Positions 11,674 to 21,350 of a stretch of 64,000 nucleotides of DNA are shown here, one piece after another. The position numbers and the translations under genes are program-made. This stretch comes from Saccharibacillus soli (lineage in GTDB: Bacteria > Bacillota > Bacilli > Paenibacillales > Paenibacillaceae), in NCBI GenBank assembly GCA_002189105.1, contig NIOB01000002.1, positions 1 to 64,000 of the forward strand. The letters run 5' to 3'. How positions within the stretch are numbered: position 1 is the stretch's first letter; each line of letters begins with the position of its first letter. Below the pieces are notes generated by a model. That model was not told the origin of the DNA. It saw only the letters and a program-made list of their open reading frames with translations, and ran no database searches.

Positions 11674-12049
11674 TTATCCCCAATGCTAAGAATTCTGGGA
11701 ACAAAAAAAGAAGGATAATTTGAAATTGTTCACAACGTTATCCACAGATTGTTGATAATATGGAGGCTAAAACCGGATATTCACATCGAAAAGTAATCTA
11801 ATCATAGCAAAAGAAGCCGGTCATTTCAACGGTTGGCGCTATTTTATCCACAAATCCAAGAACTTGTGCATAAGACATATCCACACCACTAGATATTGTT
11901 CATAACGTGTTTAAAATTGATCTGTGTATAAAAACACACTTTAAAAATATACACAGGCCAAAAGGCAATACGGTGGAAAACTGGGTTACGCAAAAACGTT
12001 GTTTTGAACTGGAAGCCCGCAGTGATGGTAATTCCGAAATTGTGGATAA
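11674..12049. other. oriC DnaA-box cluster upstream of dnaA
   Basis: Perfect TTATCCACA boxes lie at 11738-11746 (+), 11844-11852 (+) and 12041-12049 (-). Near matches are 11674-11682 (TTATCCCCA), 11865-11873 (TTATGCACA, -), 11877-11885 (ATATCCACA), 11897-11905 (TTATGAACA, -), 11923-11931 (TTATACACA, -) and 11947-11955 (ATATACACA). The segment is AT-rich and carries the switch from leftward to rightward genes. It corresponds to the incA/incB part of Bacillus oriC. Confidence 0.9.
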
Positions 12050-12054
12050 CTTGG

Positions 12055-12420
12055 AGCAAGGTTGAAAGGGCCGAAAACGGATGCGGAAGTCCAAGGCAAG
12101 ATCAAAGGAGCGAAATTGGAGCAAGTGAAGGAGAAGAGGGCACGGATCGAGTCCAAGAGGAAGAAGCGGTTGGGAAAAGCATGAGTGGGGGAGAAAACGG
12201 AAAAGGCAGAGGACGAGATCGGGGAGAGAGGAAGAGGAGCGAAAGTAATCGGAATGAGAAGGTGGATAGAGAATATGCAGATGCAAGGAAGAAGCAAAAA
12301 AGGAGGATAAGCGGCAGGCAGAAGGCAGAGTCCATAGAGGAAAAGAGAAGCTTGCTTGTCAGGTTGTCTGGTACAGTAAAAAAAGAGGCTGCTACAGACG
12401 ATAAGAAGAAGAGGCCTGTT
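12055..12420 (+). other. Long purine-rich tract beside oriC
   Basis: About 365 bp whose plus strand is overwhelmingly A and G, with few pyrimidines. A 147-codon open frame covers it, but the translation is low-complexity Lys/Arg/Glu/Gly, has no ribosome site and starts inside the DnaA-box area, so it is not called as a gene. Beyond the tract, 12421-12638 holds a short hairpin and a weak terminator-like GGAGG/CCGTCC element before a T run (about 12581-12608), but no gene. Confidence 0.6.
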
Positions 12421-12638
12421 GGCTTCTTCGGGGGATGGAGCGGCTAAACGGTGTCCAAATCCTGGGTTGCCCTCGTTTGGCAGAGGCTCCAGAGGTGTGG
12501 AATGGTTGCTTTTCCAGCCCACTGTTCTTCAATCCCGGTAACGTTCTGCGCACACACCGAATTTACCTTTCCTTATATAGGAGGTTTTCCGTCCTGCTTT
12601 TTTTCATAAAAAAGAGGGAGGAAACGCTTGAAGATGTC

Positions 12639-12667
12639 TTGACTTTGCTGGAAACGCGTGATTAAAT
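12639..12667 (+). promoter_or_regulatory. rpmH promoter
   Basis: -35 TTGACT (12639-12644), 17-nt spacer, -10 TTAAAT (12662-12667), about 100 nt ahead of rpmH. Confidence 0.5.
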
Positions 12668-12769
12668 GATAAAAGGCATGTTCTGCGAGAAGAAGAACGA
12701 ATGTGTGTTATTATATCGGTTTCGCATTTTGCAAAACCTGTACTACCCGTAAAAGGAGGTGCTATTGTA

Positions 12770-12904
12770 ATGGGTCCTACTTTCAAACCAAACACCCGCA
12801 AGCGTAAAAAGGTGCACGGATTCCGTAAAAGAATGAGCACGAAAAACGGCCGTAAGGTGCTGGCTGCTCGTCGTCTCAAAGGCAGAAAAGTGCTGAGCGC
12901 GTAA
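12770..12904 (+). CDS. rpmH: 50S ribosomal protein L34
   Basis: 44 residues, [19 protein letters not shown]..., the usual length and the highly basic composition of L34. ATG at 12770 follows AAAAGGAGG. First gene of the rightward block, followed by a strong hairpin and rnpA. Confidence 0.98.
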   Translation: MGPTFKPNTRKRKKVHGFRKRMSTKNGRKVLAARRLKGRKVLSA

Positions 12905-12924
12905 GCTACAGGCACATGAGCGAA

Positions 12925-12950
12925 GACCACCTCAAGGTGGTCTTTTTTTT
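12925..12950 (+). terminator. Terminator after rpmH
   Basis: GACCACCT, CA loop, AGGTGGTC, then eight T residues. Since rnpA starts 27 nt later with no obvious promoter, it probably acts as a partial terminator, reducing rnpA relative to rpmH. Confidence 0.9.
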
Positions 12951-12976
12951 CTTAGACAAAGGGGACGCGAGAAAAG

Positions 12977-13327
12977 GTGCAAAAAAAGCTACGATTAAGG
13001 AACCGAGCCGAGTTTACCCGCGTATACCGCCATGGCAAGTCCTTTGCGAATCGACAGCTGGTTCTTTATTGGTTTCACAAACGGGATGTTGAACAGTTTC
13101 GTATGGGTGTATCCGTCAGTAAAAAGGTGGGCAACGCCGTTGTTCGGAACCGGATGCGCCGTTTAATGAAGGAAATTGTTCGGCATCATGCCGATGAAGT
13201 GGTCGATCATGTGGATCTGGTCTTTATCGTCCGCAAAGGGGCGCTGGATCTGGATTACAAAGAGCTGGAGAAAAGCGTGCTGCACGTGCTTCGCAAATCC
13301 TCGCTGCTCAAACGTAAAGGCCGGTAG
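12977..13327 (+). CDS. rnpA: Ribonuclease P protein component
   Basis: 116 residues beginning at GTG (MQKKLRLRNRAEFTRVYRHGKS). It contains the RNR signature in GNAVVRNRMRRLMKE, which contacts the RNase P RNA for 5' maturation of tRNAs. Normal length, in the canonical position between rpmH and yidC. Confidence 0.97.
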   Translation: MQKKLRLRNRAEFTRVYRHGKSFANRQLVLYWFHKRDVEQFRMGVSVSKKVGNAVVRNRMRRLMKEIVRHHADEVVDHVDLVFIVRKGALDLDYKELEKSVLHVLRKSSLLKRKGR

Positions 13328-13482
13328 GCCGCAGCCGGGGGACGATAAAGTGAAGCGCTTTTTTGCGTTTCAAATGATGGGCTAATTATGGTATGATTTT
13401 CACAACTGCAAGCGCTGTGTCCCTGGCGGCACGGAACCTCACGGGAGTGCAGGAACATGAAGGTCAAGAGAGGGGTTATCTA

Positions 13483-14379
13483 GTGTCTCATTTGTTCAAA
13501 CGCAGGGGGAAGTGGCTGCTCATTATCGCCGCAGTCCTGCTGATCGCCGTCCTTGCAGGATGTACGCCGACGAATACGGCTCTGCACACGACGGAAGATC
13601 TGAAAAATAGCGGAAGCTTCTGGCGCAGCAATGTCGTCTATTGGTTCTCGCTCGCGCTTGACACGTTCGCCAAGTGGTTTGGCGGCCAATATGGTTTCGC
13701 AGTCCTTCTGCTGGTGCTGATCGTGCGTACGCTGATCCTGCCGCTGACTGTCAAATCGGTCAAAAGCTCGAAAGCGATGCAGGCCATTCAGCCGGAAATG
13801 CAGAAGCTGAGAGAACAGTTCAAGGATGATCCACAGCGTATGCAGCAGGAACAGATGCGTCTGTTCCAGGAGAACAAGGTCAATCCGGCTGCGGGCTGTC
13901 TGCCGCTGATTATTCAGATGCCAATCTTCATCGCGCTGTACAATGCGATCATCTATAACAGCGACCTGGCGCAGCATTCCTTCCTGTGGATGCAGCTCGG
14001 GAAACCGGATATTCCGCTGACGTTGTTCGCGGCGGCAACGACTTTCCTTCAGACCTGGTTGATGATGCGTCAGAATCCGGCGCAGCAGCAGGGTCCTATG
14101 CAGTTCATGCTGTTTGTGTATCCGGTGCTGATCTTCTTCATGGGTTACCAATTCCCATCCGCTCTGCCGCTCTACTGGGCAATGAGTAACGTGTATACCA
14201 TCGTACAGAACTTCTTCTTGTATCGTAAAAAAGATCCGAAAGCCGCAGCTGCCATCATCGCGCAGCAGGGTGGATCGCCAAAATCGACAGGGAAAACGCC
14301 AGCTTCCGGCGGCGGTGTAAGCTTGTCGAAGGGTGCAGGCCCGGTGTCGAGCCGCAAGAAGAAAAAGAAAAAACGTTAA
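13483..14379 (+). CDS. yidC: Membrane protein insertase YidC/SpoIIIJ
   Basis: 298 residues from GTG 13483, which has AGAGAGGGG upstream. It is a lipoprotein: the signal ends in LAGC with Cys27. About five membrane segments follow, with the YidC core (LILPLTVKSVKSSKAMQ, then AGCLPLIIQMPIFIALY) and a Lys/Arg-rich tail that binds ribosomes. It inserts membrane proteins with or without Sec; Bacillus SpoIIIJ is also needed for forespore signalling. A longer upstream frame lacks a signal peptide and is rejected. The next gene, jag, is its usual partner. Confidence 0.96.
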   Translation: MSHLFKRRGKWLLIIAAVLLIAVLAGCTPTNTALHTTEDLKNSGSFWRSNVVYWFSLALDTFAKWFGGQYGFAVLLLVLIVRTLILPLTVKSVKSSKAMQAIQPEMQKLREQFKDDPQRMQQEQMRLFQENKVNPAAGCLPLIIQMPIFIALYNAIIYNSDLAQHSFLWMQLGKPDIPLTLFAAATTFLQTWLMMRQNPAQQQGPMQFMLFVYPVLIFFMGYQFPSALPLYWAMSNVYTIVQNFFLYRKKDPKAAAAIIAQQGGSPKSTGKTPASGGGVSLSKGAGPVSSRKKKKKKR

Positions 14380-14455
14380 TTCCTTTCTATTGTAATAGCT
14401 GAACCAACGAGCGTAGGCAAAAGACGAAGCGTGAACACAAGGGGGCGCGGATTCG

Positions 14456-15379
14456 ATGACGAGCAAAGTGACGGCTGTGGGTAAAACGGTAGATGAAGCC
14501 ATCTCGCAAGGACTGGCGCAGCTTGGCGTGACAAGAGATCGTGTCGAAGTTGATGTGCTGGAGCATCCTGCCAAAGGGTTTCTGGGCCTATTCGGCGGCC
14601 GCAAGGCCAAAGTTGAACTCACGCTGGTGCGTCCGATTCGATCTGCCGACCCGGCTCCTGTGCCGGTTCAACGTGCCGGGGAAACGGCTTCTGCCGTAGG
14701 TTCTGGCAAAGGGACAATCCTTCCGACTTCGCTGGATCTCGATAACGAGACACCAAGACGGGAGCGTCCGAATCCAGCGGCGCCTCCGCCGGCGTCGGAT
14801 TCGGCAGTCGAAGATGCACCGGAAGAAACGCTGCCAAGGCGTCAACGCCCCAACCCGGCGGTACCAGCTCCTATGGGCACCGAGTTGTCGCCGCATGAAG
14901 ACGAGATCGGGGAATCCGGTCGGGTTCGTCCGGAAGAACGTTATCGTGAAGCGGCTGATTTCATACGAGATGTGGCCGAGGCTATGGGACTCGATGTAAA
15001 GGTGGACGTCCGGAAGAATCGGGACGGAGGCGTGCTGGATATTTCCGGCCCTGAACTTGGGATGCTGATTGGCCGAAGGGGGCAGACCCTGGATGCCTTG
15101 CAGCTGCTGGCCAGTGTCGTGGCCAACCGCGATTCGGACAAGTTCCTTCGTCTGACGCTGGATGCGGAGAATTTCCGTCGTCGGCGTGCCAAGACGCTGG
15201 AAGACTTGGCAGATCGTCTGGCCGAACGGGTGGTTCGTACCCGTAAGGAAGTGGTACTGGAGCCGATGCCTCCACAGGAGCGCAAAGTCATTCATGCCCG
15301 GCTGCAAAATCATCCCGACGTGGAGACGACCAGCCGCGGCGAAGAGCCAAATCGGCGCGTTGTGATTACGCTCAAATAA
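14456..15379 (+). CDS. jag: RNA-binding protein Jag/KhpB
   Basis: 307 residues. The N-terminal Jag domain has the AKGFLGLFGGRKAKVEL motif. A Pro/Glu-rich linker (about 60-155) contains a degenerate repeat (RRERPNPA, RRQRPNPA). A KH domain (ELGMLIGRRGQTLDALQ) and a C-terminal R3H domain (RRRRAKTLEDLA..., MPPQERKVIHARL) follow. KhpB binds RNA with KhpA and affects cell elongation in Firmicutes. Linked to yidC almost universally in this group. Confidence 0.95.
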   Translation: MTSKVTAVGKTVDEAISQGLAQLGVTRDRVEVDVLEHPAKGFLGLFGGRKAKVELTLVRPIRSADPAPVPVQRAGETASAVGSGKGTILPTSLDLDNETPRRERPNPAAPPPASDSAVEDAPEETLPRRQRPNPAVPAPMGTELSPHEDEIGESGRVRPEERYREAADFIRDVAEAMGLDVKVDVRKNRDGGVLDISGPELGMLIGRRGQTLDALQLLASVVANRDSDKFLRLTLDAENFRRRRAKTLEDLADRLAERVVRTRKEVVLEPMPPQERKVIHARLQNHPDVETTSRGEEPNRRVVITLK

Positions 15380-15476
15380 TCGGAAGCTTCCGACAGGCGA
15401 GCGCCCTCTTTGCCCTTGCGGCGAAGGGGGCCTCTGCTGTTTGGACGGAAGAAGTATAGACGACATTCAAATTCGT

Positions 15477-15557
15477 AAGAAACGGGCGTGGGCGGCATCC
15501 ACCGCTTGGTAACGGGTCTCAGTCAGAGGAGATTCGTCACTGGCGCAGCCCGTTTCT
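15477..15557 (+). repeat. Long-range inverted repeat ahead of mnmE
   Basis: AAGAAACGGGC (15477-15487) pairs perfectly with GCCCGTTTCTT (15547-15557), enclosing a smaller GCGG/CCGC hairpin. A further GGCCC/GGGCC hairpin lies at about 15571-15588. The jag-mnmE gap has no other gene-like content; a hairpin around 15401-15430 may be a weak jag terminator. Confidence 0.45.
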
Positions 15558-15611
15558 TCTTGCATATAAGGCCCCTCATGGCGGGCCGGAAGAGAGTGAG
15601 GAAAAGACTTC

Positions 15612-16988
15612 ATGATTAGCGATACGATTGCGGCCATCTCGACGGCCGTGGGCGAAGGCGGGATTGCGGTTATCCGCGTGAGTGGTCCGGAAGCGGTGAG
15701 CGAAGTCAGCCGCTTGTTCCAAAGTGGAGTGCCGTTGATGGAGGCACAGAGTCATACGGTACATTATGGCTTTATCGTCGATCCCGAGACGAAGGAGAAG
15801 CTTGAAGAGGTTCTGGTCACGCTGATGCGTGCCCCCCGTTCATTTACGACCGAGGATGTGGTCGAGATCAGCGCACACGGCGGCGTCGTGTCCGTACGGC
15901 GCATCATGGAGCTGCTGCTCAAGCAGCGCATCCGGCTGGCTGAGCCAGGCGAGTTTACGAAGCGTGCCTTCCTGAACGGACGCATCGACTTGTCCCAAGC
16001 GGAAGGGGTCATTGACTTGATCCGCTCCAAGTCGGACAAGGCTTTCTCGGTCGCCTTCAAGCAGGTTGAAGGTGATCTATCCCGACGGATCGCGGAGCTT
16101 CGACAGACGCTGATCGAGACGCTGGCGCATATCGAGGTCAATATCGACTACCCGGAACACGACGTGGAATCGCTGACCTCTCTGTTTATTCAGGAGAAAT
16201 GTGGCGCCGTACTGGAAGAAGTGGAACGTCTGCTCAAGACGGCGAACCAGGGCAAGATTCTTCGTGAGGGCATTACGACAGCCATCGTCGGACGTCCGAA
16301 TGTCGGCAAGTCTTCGCTGCTGAACGCCTTGTCTGGACAAAACCGGGCAATTGTCACTGACATTCCGGGAACTACCCGTGACGTTATCGAAGAGTTTATT
16401 ACGATCAATAATATTCCACTGAAGCTGCTGGATACCGCAGGGATTCGGGAGACGCTGGATGTTGTGGAGCGGATTGGGGTAGAGCGCTCGCGCACGGCGC
16501 TGAATGAAGCGGATCTCATCTTGCTGGTGCTGAATAATGGCGACGAATTAAACGACGAGGAATTGCAGCTGATGGAGCAGATCCATGGTAGACAATCCAT
16601 CGTCATTATGAATAAAATGGACTTGCCGCCCAAGCTGGAGCAAGAAAAAGTGCGGCAGTTCTACAAAGAAGAGCTGATTGTGCCGATGACCGTTAAAGAG
16701 GGCGAAGGCGTGGATCGCCTGGAAGCGGCCATCTCTTCCTTATTCTTTGAAGGCAAACTCGAAAGTGCCGATCTGACCTATGTATCGAATGTGCGCCATA
16801 TCGCGCTGCTGCATCAGACCAAGCGTTCATTACATGATGCGATCGAAGCCGCCCAGATGCTGGTTCCCATCGATATGATCCAGATTGATGTTCGATTGGC
16901 TTGGGAGCAGCTTGGCGAGATCGTAGGCGATACCGCGCAGGATTCGCTGATCGATCAGATCTTCTCTCAGTTCTGCCTCGGCAAATAA
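15612..16988 (+). CDS. mnmE: tRNA modification GTPase MnmE (TrmE)
   Basis: 458 residues. With MnmG it adds a (carboxymethyl)aminomethyl group to U34 of certain tRNAs. N-terminal folate-binding domain ([17 protein letters not shown]), helical domain, inserted G domain ([24 protein letters not shown]) and the catalytic C-terminal FCLGK with its conserved Cys. The start ATG follows GAGTGAGGAAAAG. mnmG lies downstream after a structured 392-bp gap. Confidence 0.98.
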   Translation: MISDTIAAISTAVGEGGIAVIRVSGPEAVSEVSRLFQSGVPLMEAQSHTVHYGFIVDPETKEKLEEVLVTLMRAPRSFTTEDVVEISAHGGVVSVRRIMELLLKQRIRLAEPGEFTKRAFLNGRIDLSQAEGVIDLIRSKSDKAFSVAFKQVEGDLSRRIAELRQTLIETLAHIEVNIDYPEHDVESLTSLFIQEKCGAVLEEVERLLKTANQGKILREGITTAIVGRPNVGKSSLLNALSGQNRAIVTDIPGTTRDVIEEFITINNIPLKLLDTAGIRETLDVVERIGVERSRTALNEADLILLVLNNGDELNDEELQLMEQIHGRQSIVIMNKMDLPPKLEQEKVRQFYKEELIVPMTVKEGEGVDRLEAAISSLFFEGKLESADLTYVSNVRHIALLHQTKRSLHDAIEAAQMLVPIDMIQIDVRLAWEQLGEIVGDTAQDSLIDQIFSQFCLGK

Positions 16989-17227
16989 GCAGAAGCGTTG
17001 TGAGGATGTGCAGTTATAAAGGTGTGTCCTCCATCAGGGTGACTGCGAGACATCCAAGATCTTGGCAGGAGAAGGATGAATGATCGACGGTTGGCATAAG
17101 GCTATCGTGTACTGGATACGTGCTATATAGATGAAGGAATTTTTCATGATCTGTTCCTGCGACGCGAGAGATCAGACGGAGCGGCTTTTTTTCTTAAAAA
17201 TCAAATGCGAAGCCAATGAACGAGTAA

Positions 17228-17337
17228 GCGGAATGTCCTGAAGAAGCGGAGCGTTCGCCTCTGTATTCGGAATGCTTCCATGCCAACCTTCCAATCTGGC
17301 ATTCTGAATACAGGAAGCGATCGTAAGGACATTCCGC
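17228..17337 (+). repeat. Nested inverted repeat before mnmG
   Basis: Outer arms GCGGAATGTCCT (17228-17239) and AGGACATTCCGC (17326-17337) are perfectly complementary. Inner arms CTGTATTCGGAATGC (17261-17275) and GCATTCTGAATACAG (17299-17313) match at 14 of 15 positions, the exception being a G-U pair in RNA. A TGCCA/TGGCA mini-hairpin is at the tip. The element ends 43 nt before the mnmG ATG and lacks a T run, so it is not a simple terminator. The rest of the 392-bp mnmE-mnmG gap has a T7 run at 17187 without a clear stem and no gene. Confidence 0.8.
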
Positions 17338-17380
17338 GGCAGCGAGTTCATCCAGCGAGCATCCCCAAGGAGGGACATCC

Positions 17381-19267
17381 ATGACATACACAGGCGGAGA
17401 ATTCGACGTAATCGTCGTTGGCGCCGGACATGCTGGCGTCGAGTCGGCGCTGGCCGCGGCCCGGATGGGCTGCAAGACACTGATGGTCACGATCAATCTG
17501 GATATGGTGGCGTTTATGCCATGTAATCCATCAATCGGCGGACCAGCCAAAGGCCATGTCGTGCGCGAGATTGATGCACTCGGCGGCGAGATGGGACGCA
17601 ATATCGACAAGACTTTCATCCAGATGCGGATGCTGAATACGGGCAAAGGCCCAGCCGTTCATGCGCTTCGTGCGCAGGCTGATAAATTCTCCTACCAACA
17701 CGCCATGAAAGAAACGATGGAGAACGAATCCAATCTGACGATGCGTCAAGGATTGGTGGAAGAACTGATCGTGGAAGACGGCAAATGTGTGGGCGTTATC
17801 ACACAGACCGGAACCCGTTACCTGGCCAAATCGGTCGTGCTGACCACCGGAACGTATCTGCGCGGCAAGATCATCATGGGAGAACTGACGTATGAGAGCG
17901 GTCCGAACAACCAGCAGCCTTCCGTACGTTTGTCGCAGCACTTGCGTGAACTGGGCTTCAATCTGGTTCGATTCAAGACAGGTACACCGCCGCGGGTACA
18001 CAAGGATACCATCGACTTTTCCAAAACCGAGATTCAACCAGGCGACGACAACCCCAAGTTCTTCTCCTACGAAACCAAAGGGTCGGATAACGAGCAGCTT
18101 CCTTGCTGGCTGACCTATACGTCGCCGGAGACGCATCAGATCATCAATGACAATCTGCATCGTGCGCCAATGTTCTCGGGTTTGATCGAAGGAACAGGCC
18201 CACGCTACTGTCCGTCCATCGAAGACAAAGTGGTGCGCTTCAGCGACAAGTCGAAGCACCAGATTTTCCTCGAACCGGAAGGTAAAAATACGTCGGAATA
18301 TTACGTGCAGGGACTGTCTACCAGTCTGCCAGAAGACGTTCAGCTGCGGATGCTGCGGACAATCGCGGGTATGGAAAAAGTAGAGATCATGCGTAACGGC
18401 TATGCGATCGAATATGATGCCATGGTTCCTACGCAGTTGTGGCCTACACTGGAGACCAAGCAAATGCCGGGACTGTTTACAGCGGGACAAATCAATGGAA
18501 CATCAGGGTATGAAGAAGCCGCTGGACAGGGCATTATGGCGGGGATCAACGCAGCACGCAAAGCGCAGGGACGGGAAGGCATCGTACTCGACCGCTCACA
18601 GGGCTATATCGGTGTGCTGATCGACGATCTGGTGACCAAAGGAACCAACGAACCTTACCGCCTGCTGACTTCGCGTGCGGAATATCGTCTGCTGCTTCGT
18701 CATGACAACGCGGATCTGCGTCTGACTCCGATCGGTCATGAGATTGGTCTGATCTCCGAAGAACGGTATACGGCTTTCCTCGATAAAAAGGCGAAGGTCG
18801 AAGCGGAGATTGAACGCCTGCGCAAAGCCAAAGTTCACCCGGATCAAGTGAACCCGATGCTGGAACGTGTACAGTCCGCGACGATCAATAACGGTTCGGA
18901 TCTGCTGACCGTATTGCGCCGTCCGGAAGTGTCTTATGCCGATATTGCCGACATCATCCCAACCGATCTTGAGCTGGATGAAGAGATGAAGGAGCAGGTC
19001 GAGATTCAGGTCAAATATGCCGGTTACATCGAAAAGCAGCTGGCGCATGTGGAACGTCTCAAGAAGATGGAACAAAAGAAGCTTCCGGAAGACCTCGCGT
19101 ATGACGAAGTACGCGGCCTGGCGATGGAAGCCAAACAGAAGCTGGCTGCAATCCGGCCGCTGTCGATTGGACAGGCTTCACGCATTTCGGGCGTAACGCC
19201 CGCCGATATTTCGATTCTGCTCGTCTACCTGGAACAACATAACCGGGTGGCGGCGGCACGGGGGTAA
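17381..19267 (+). CDS. mnmG: tRNA uridine-5-carboxymethylaminomethyl modification enzyme MnmG (GidA)
   Basis: 628 residues, normal length. FAD-binding motif [20 protein letters not shown] near the N-terminus, the GidA signatures [12 protein letters not shown] and [17 protein letters not shown], and the C-terminal helical MnmE-binding domain. It partners MnmE in wobble-uridine modification. ATG start with AGGAGGG upstream. rsmG starts 3 nt after its stop, so the two are co-transcribed. Confidence 0.98.
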   Translation: MTYTGGEFDVIVVGAGHAGVESALAAARMGCKTLMVTINLDMVAFMPCNPSIGGPAKGHVVREIDALGGEMGRNIDKTFIQMRMLNTGKGPAVHALRAQADKFSYQHAMKETMENESNLTMRQGLVEELIVEDGKCVGVITQTGTRYLAKSVVLTTGTYLRGKIIMGELTYESGPNNQQPSVRLSQHLRELGFNLVRFKTGTPPRVHKDTIDFSKTEIQPGDDNPKFFSYETKGSDNEQLPCWLTYTSPETHQIINDNLHRAPMFSGLIEGTGPRYCPSIEDKVVRFSDKSKHQIFLEPEGKNTSEYYVQGLSTSLPEDVQLRMLRTIAGMEKVEIMRNGYAIEYDAMVPTQLWPTLETKQMPGLFTAGQINGTSGYEEAAGQGIMAGINAARKAQGREGIVLDRSQGYIGVLIDDLVTKGTNEPYRLLTSRAEYRLLLRHDNADLRLTPIGHEIGLISEERYTAFLDKKAKVEAEIERLRKAKVHPDQVNPMLERVQSATINNGSDLLTVLRRPEVSYADIADIIPTDLELDEEMKEQVEIQVKYAGYIEKQLAHVERLKKMEQKKLPEDLAYDEVRGLAMEAKQKLAAIRPLSIGQASRISGVTPADISILLVYLEQHNRVAAARG

Positions 19268-19269
19268 GC

Positions 19270-19992
19270 ATGGACGTTATTCAAGAGTGTTTCGTCGAAC
19301 GGCTTCAGAGTAAAGGCATCGCGTTGAACGAGCAGCAGCTTGAACAATTCGAGACCTATTACCAACTGCTGATTGAATGGAACGAGAAGATGAACCTGAC
19401 CGGTATTACAGAGCGGGAACAGGTCTATGAGAAGCATTTCTACGATTCGCTGACCCTCGCTTTCTATGTGGATATGAACAAGATGAACAGCCTTGCAGAT
19501 ATTGGGTCGGGTGCGGGATTTCCCGGCGTACCGCTCAAGATCGCCTTTCCTCATCTCAAGCTGTGCATCATCGATTCGCTGAACAAGCGGATCACGTTCC
19601 TCAAAGCGGTGGGAGAAGCCATTGGACTGACGAACGCCGAGTTCCTGCACGGTCGTGCGGAAGAATGGGGACACAAGCGCGGCTACCGCGATGAGTTCGA
19701 CCTGGTTACAGCTCGCGCTGTAGCGCGTCTGGCTGTATTAAACGAGTTCTGTCTCCCGTTCGTCAAGCCGGAAGGCGTATTCGCCGCCATGAAAGGGACG
19801 GACCCAACGGAAGAGATCGAAGATTCCAAGAAGAGTCTGCGTGAACTTCGTGGGGAGATCGTGAATGTGGAGGCTTTCCGTCTGCCATTCGATGATTCGG
19901 AGCGTCACATCATCTGTGTGGAGAAGCGGGGCATTACCCCGTACAAATATCCACGCACACCGGGACTCCCTCTGAAAAAGCCATTGGTATAA
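19270..19992 (+). CDS. rsmG: 16S rRNA (guanine-N7) methyltransferase RsmG (GidB)
   Basis: 240 residues. SAM-binding motif LADIGSGAGFPGVPLKI, then the VTARAVARL motif typical of RsmG. It methylates N7 of G527 (E. coli numbering) in 16S rRNA; loss gives low-level streptomycin resistance in several bacteria. Tightly coupled to mnmG. A parS site and a terminator follow. Confidence 0.97.
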   Translation: MDVIQECFVERLQSKGIALNEQQLEQFETYYQLLIEWNEKMNLTGITEREQVYEKHFYDSLTLAFYVDMNKMNSLADIGSGAGFPGVPLKIAFPHLKLCIIDSLNKRITFLKAVGEAIGLTNAEFLHGRAEEWGHKRGYRDEFDLVTARAVARLAVLNEFCLPFVKPEGVFAAMKGTDPTEEIEDSKKSLRELRGEIVNVEAFRLPFDDSERHIICVEKRGITPYKYPRTPGLPLKKPLV

Positions 19993-20099
19993 GGCGCGGA
20001 TTTCGAGGATCAACCCGCAAATTGGACTCTGCTCAAACGCAAAGTTAATGTTCTTGCCGGTCTCATTATTCGATCCCAATTGTCTATAAATCTCGGCAC

Positions 20100-20115
20100 T
20101 GTTTCACGTGGAACA
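20100..20115. promoter_or_regulatory. parS centromere site (rsmG-noc gap)
   Basis: TGTTTCACGTGGAACA matches the 16-bp parS consensus TGTTNCACGTGAAACA with one change at the right arm. It is the loading site for Spo0J/ParB encoded 2 kb downstream. Confidence 0.9.
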
Positions 20116-20147
20116 GGCTGGAGGATAGAGTCATCGACTATAACCAG

Positions 20148-20171
20148 GCCGCCCTCCGGGCGGCTTTTTTT
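20148..20171 (+). terminator. Terminator after rsmG
   Basis: GCCGCCC, TCC loop, GGGCGGC, then T7. It ends the mnmG-rsmG transcript. The 20172-20496 stretch to noc has only a small GTCTG/CAGAC hairpin with five T residues at about 20254-20272 and a possible promoter. Confidence 0.9.
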
Positions 20172-20438
20172 ATGGGAATTTGAACGAAGGAAGGTCGGTT
20201 GTGAGGCGGATTTCAGGATAGGATTCACCGGAGAAAAGTGATAAACTGAAATTGTCTGTCCGCAGACTTTTTGGAGCTATATGGAATCGAGGACACACGC
20301 TGCAAATGGTAGTAAGGAAAAGCTTGGCGAGCATCGGGCTTGCGGCTTCACAAGGGGCAGATACTGTGGGGGGAACACGGGCCTGTAGCGGAAGCGGATG
20401 AAATGCCTGATGCCCAATTACATCAGCCAAGCAGGGAG

Positions 20439-20466
20439 TTGAAATTTCTTGAGAAGGCGGTTAAAC
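20439..20466 (+). promoter_or_regulatory. Possible noc promoter
   Basis: -35 TTGAAA, 16-nt spacer, -10 TTAAAC, about 30 nt ahead of noc. Moderate match only. Confidence 0.35.
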
Positions 20467-20496
20467 GTCTTCCCGGAATAGGTGGTCATGTTCGGA

Positions 20497-21315
20497 ATGA
20501 AAGAGCAATTTTCCAAGTTATTCGGGCTGACGGAACGTTCGATCCAAGATGAAGTCAAGCAGGTTCCAGTGGACGAAATTGTCGGCAGTCCCTACCAACC
20601 GCGTACTCTTTTTGATGAAGAGAAGATTGAGGAACTCTGCCAGACGATCCGCACCCATGGGGTCATCCAACCCATTGTTGTCCGGATGCGCGGGGGGCGT
20701 TATGAGATCATTGCGGGAGAACGCCGTTGGCGAGCCGTTCGCAAGTTGGGGATGCCGACAGTACCGGCGATCGTACGTGAGTTTAACGATTCACAGGCAG
20801 CTTCCATCGCGCTGATCGAAAATTTGCAGCGTGAAGGTCTGACGGCCATTGAAGAAGCGGTCGCCTACGATAAGCTGCTGGAGATGCACCAACTGACCCA
20901 GGAGAGTCTGGCGCAGCGTCTGGGGAAAAGCCAGTCTACGATCGCCAATAAACTCCGGCTGCTTCAACTTCCGGAGGCGGTCAAGCAAGCATTGACGGAG
21001 CGTAGAATTACCGAACGTCATGCCCGTGCCTTGTTGTCGTTAAGCAGTGAGGAGCTTCAGCTCAAAGTGTTGAAAGAGATCGTGGACAAGGAACTGAACG
21101 TGAAGCAGACGGAAGCCCGAGTTGCCTTTTACAAAGAAGTCGCTCCGCTCAAAAAATCCAAACGCGTCTCCTATTCCAAGGATGTTCGATTGGCGCTTAA
21201 TACCATTCGACATTCCATCGACATGATCTCGGGATCGGGTATGGATATTCAGAAAACGGAAGCCGACCAGGGGGATCATTATGAGATCGTGATTCGGATT
21301 CCCAAAAAATCCTGA
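20497..21315 (+). CDS. noc: Nucleoid occlusion protein Noc
   Basis: 272 residues from ATG 20497 ([14 protein letters not shown]), which mirrors the N-terminus of Bacillus Noc, including the amphipathic membrane-binding helix. ParB-family N-terminal domain ([26 protein letters not shown]) and helix-turn-helix ([21 protein letters not shown]). Noc binds its own chromosomal sites and blocks Z-ring assembly over the nucleoid. In-frame starts at 20482 and 20488 exist, but the spacing from GGTGG favours 20497. It is a paralogue of the spo0J product downstream. Confidence 0.93.
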   Translation: MKEQFSKLFGLTERSIQDEVKQVPVDEIVGSPYQPRTLFDEEKIEELCQTIRTHGVIQPIVVRMRGGRYEIIAGERRWRAVRKLGMPTVPAIVREFNDSQAASIALIENLQREGLTAIEEAVAYDKLLEMHQLTQESLAQRLGKSQSTIANKLRLLQLPEAVKQALTERRITERHARALLSLSSEELQLKVLKEIVDKELNVKQTEARVAFYKEVAPLKKSKRVSYSKDVRLALNTIRHSIDMISGSGMDIQKTEADQGDHYEIVIRIPKKS

Positions 21316-21350
21316 CGGGTTTAACGTAACGTCAACCGAGGTGAATTCGA

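Noticed and set aside
12004-12447. 147-codon frame in the purine tract
   Set aside because: Low-complexity basic/acidic translation, begins among DnaA boxes, lacks a ribosome site.
13480-14622. 380-codon minus-strand frame opposite yidC
   Set aside because: Shadow of yidC; composition unlike any protein family.
17140-17200. Terminator at the T7 run after mnmE
   Set aside because: TGATCT/AGATCA can pair, but the stem is not adjacent to the T run, so it was not called.
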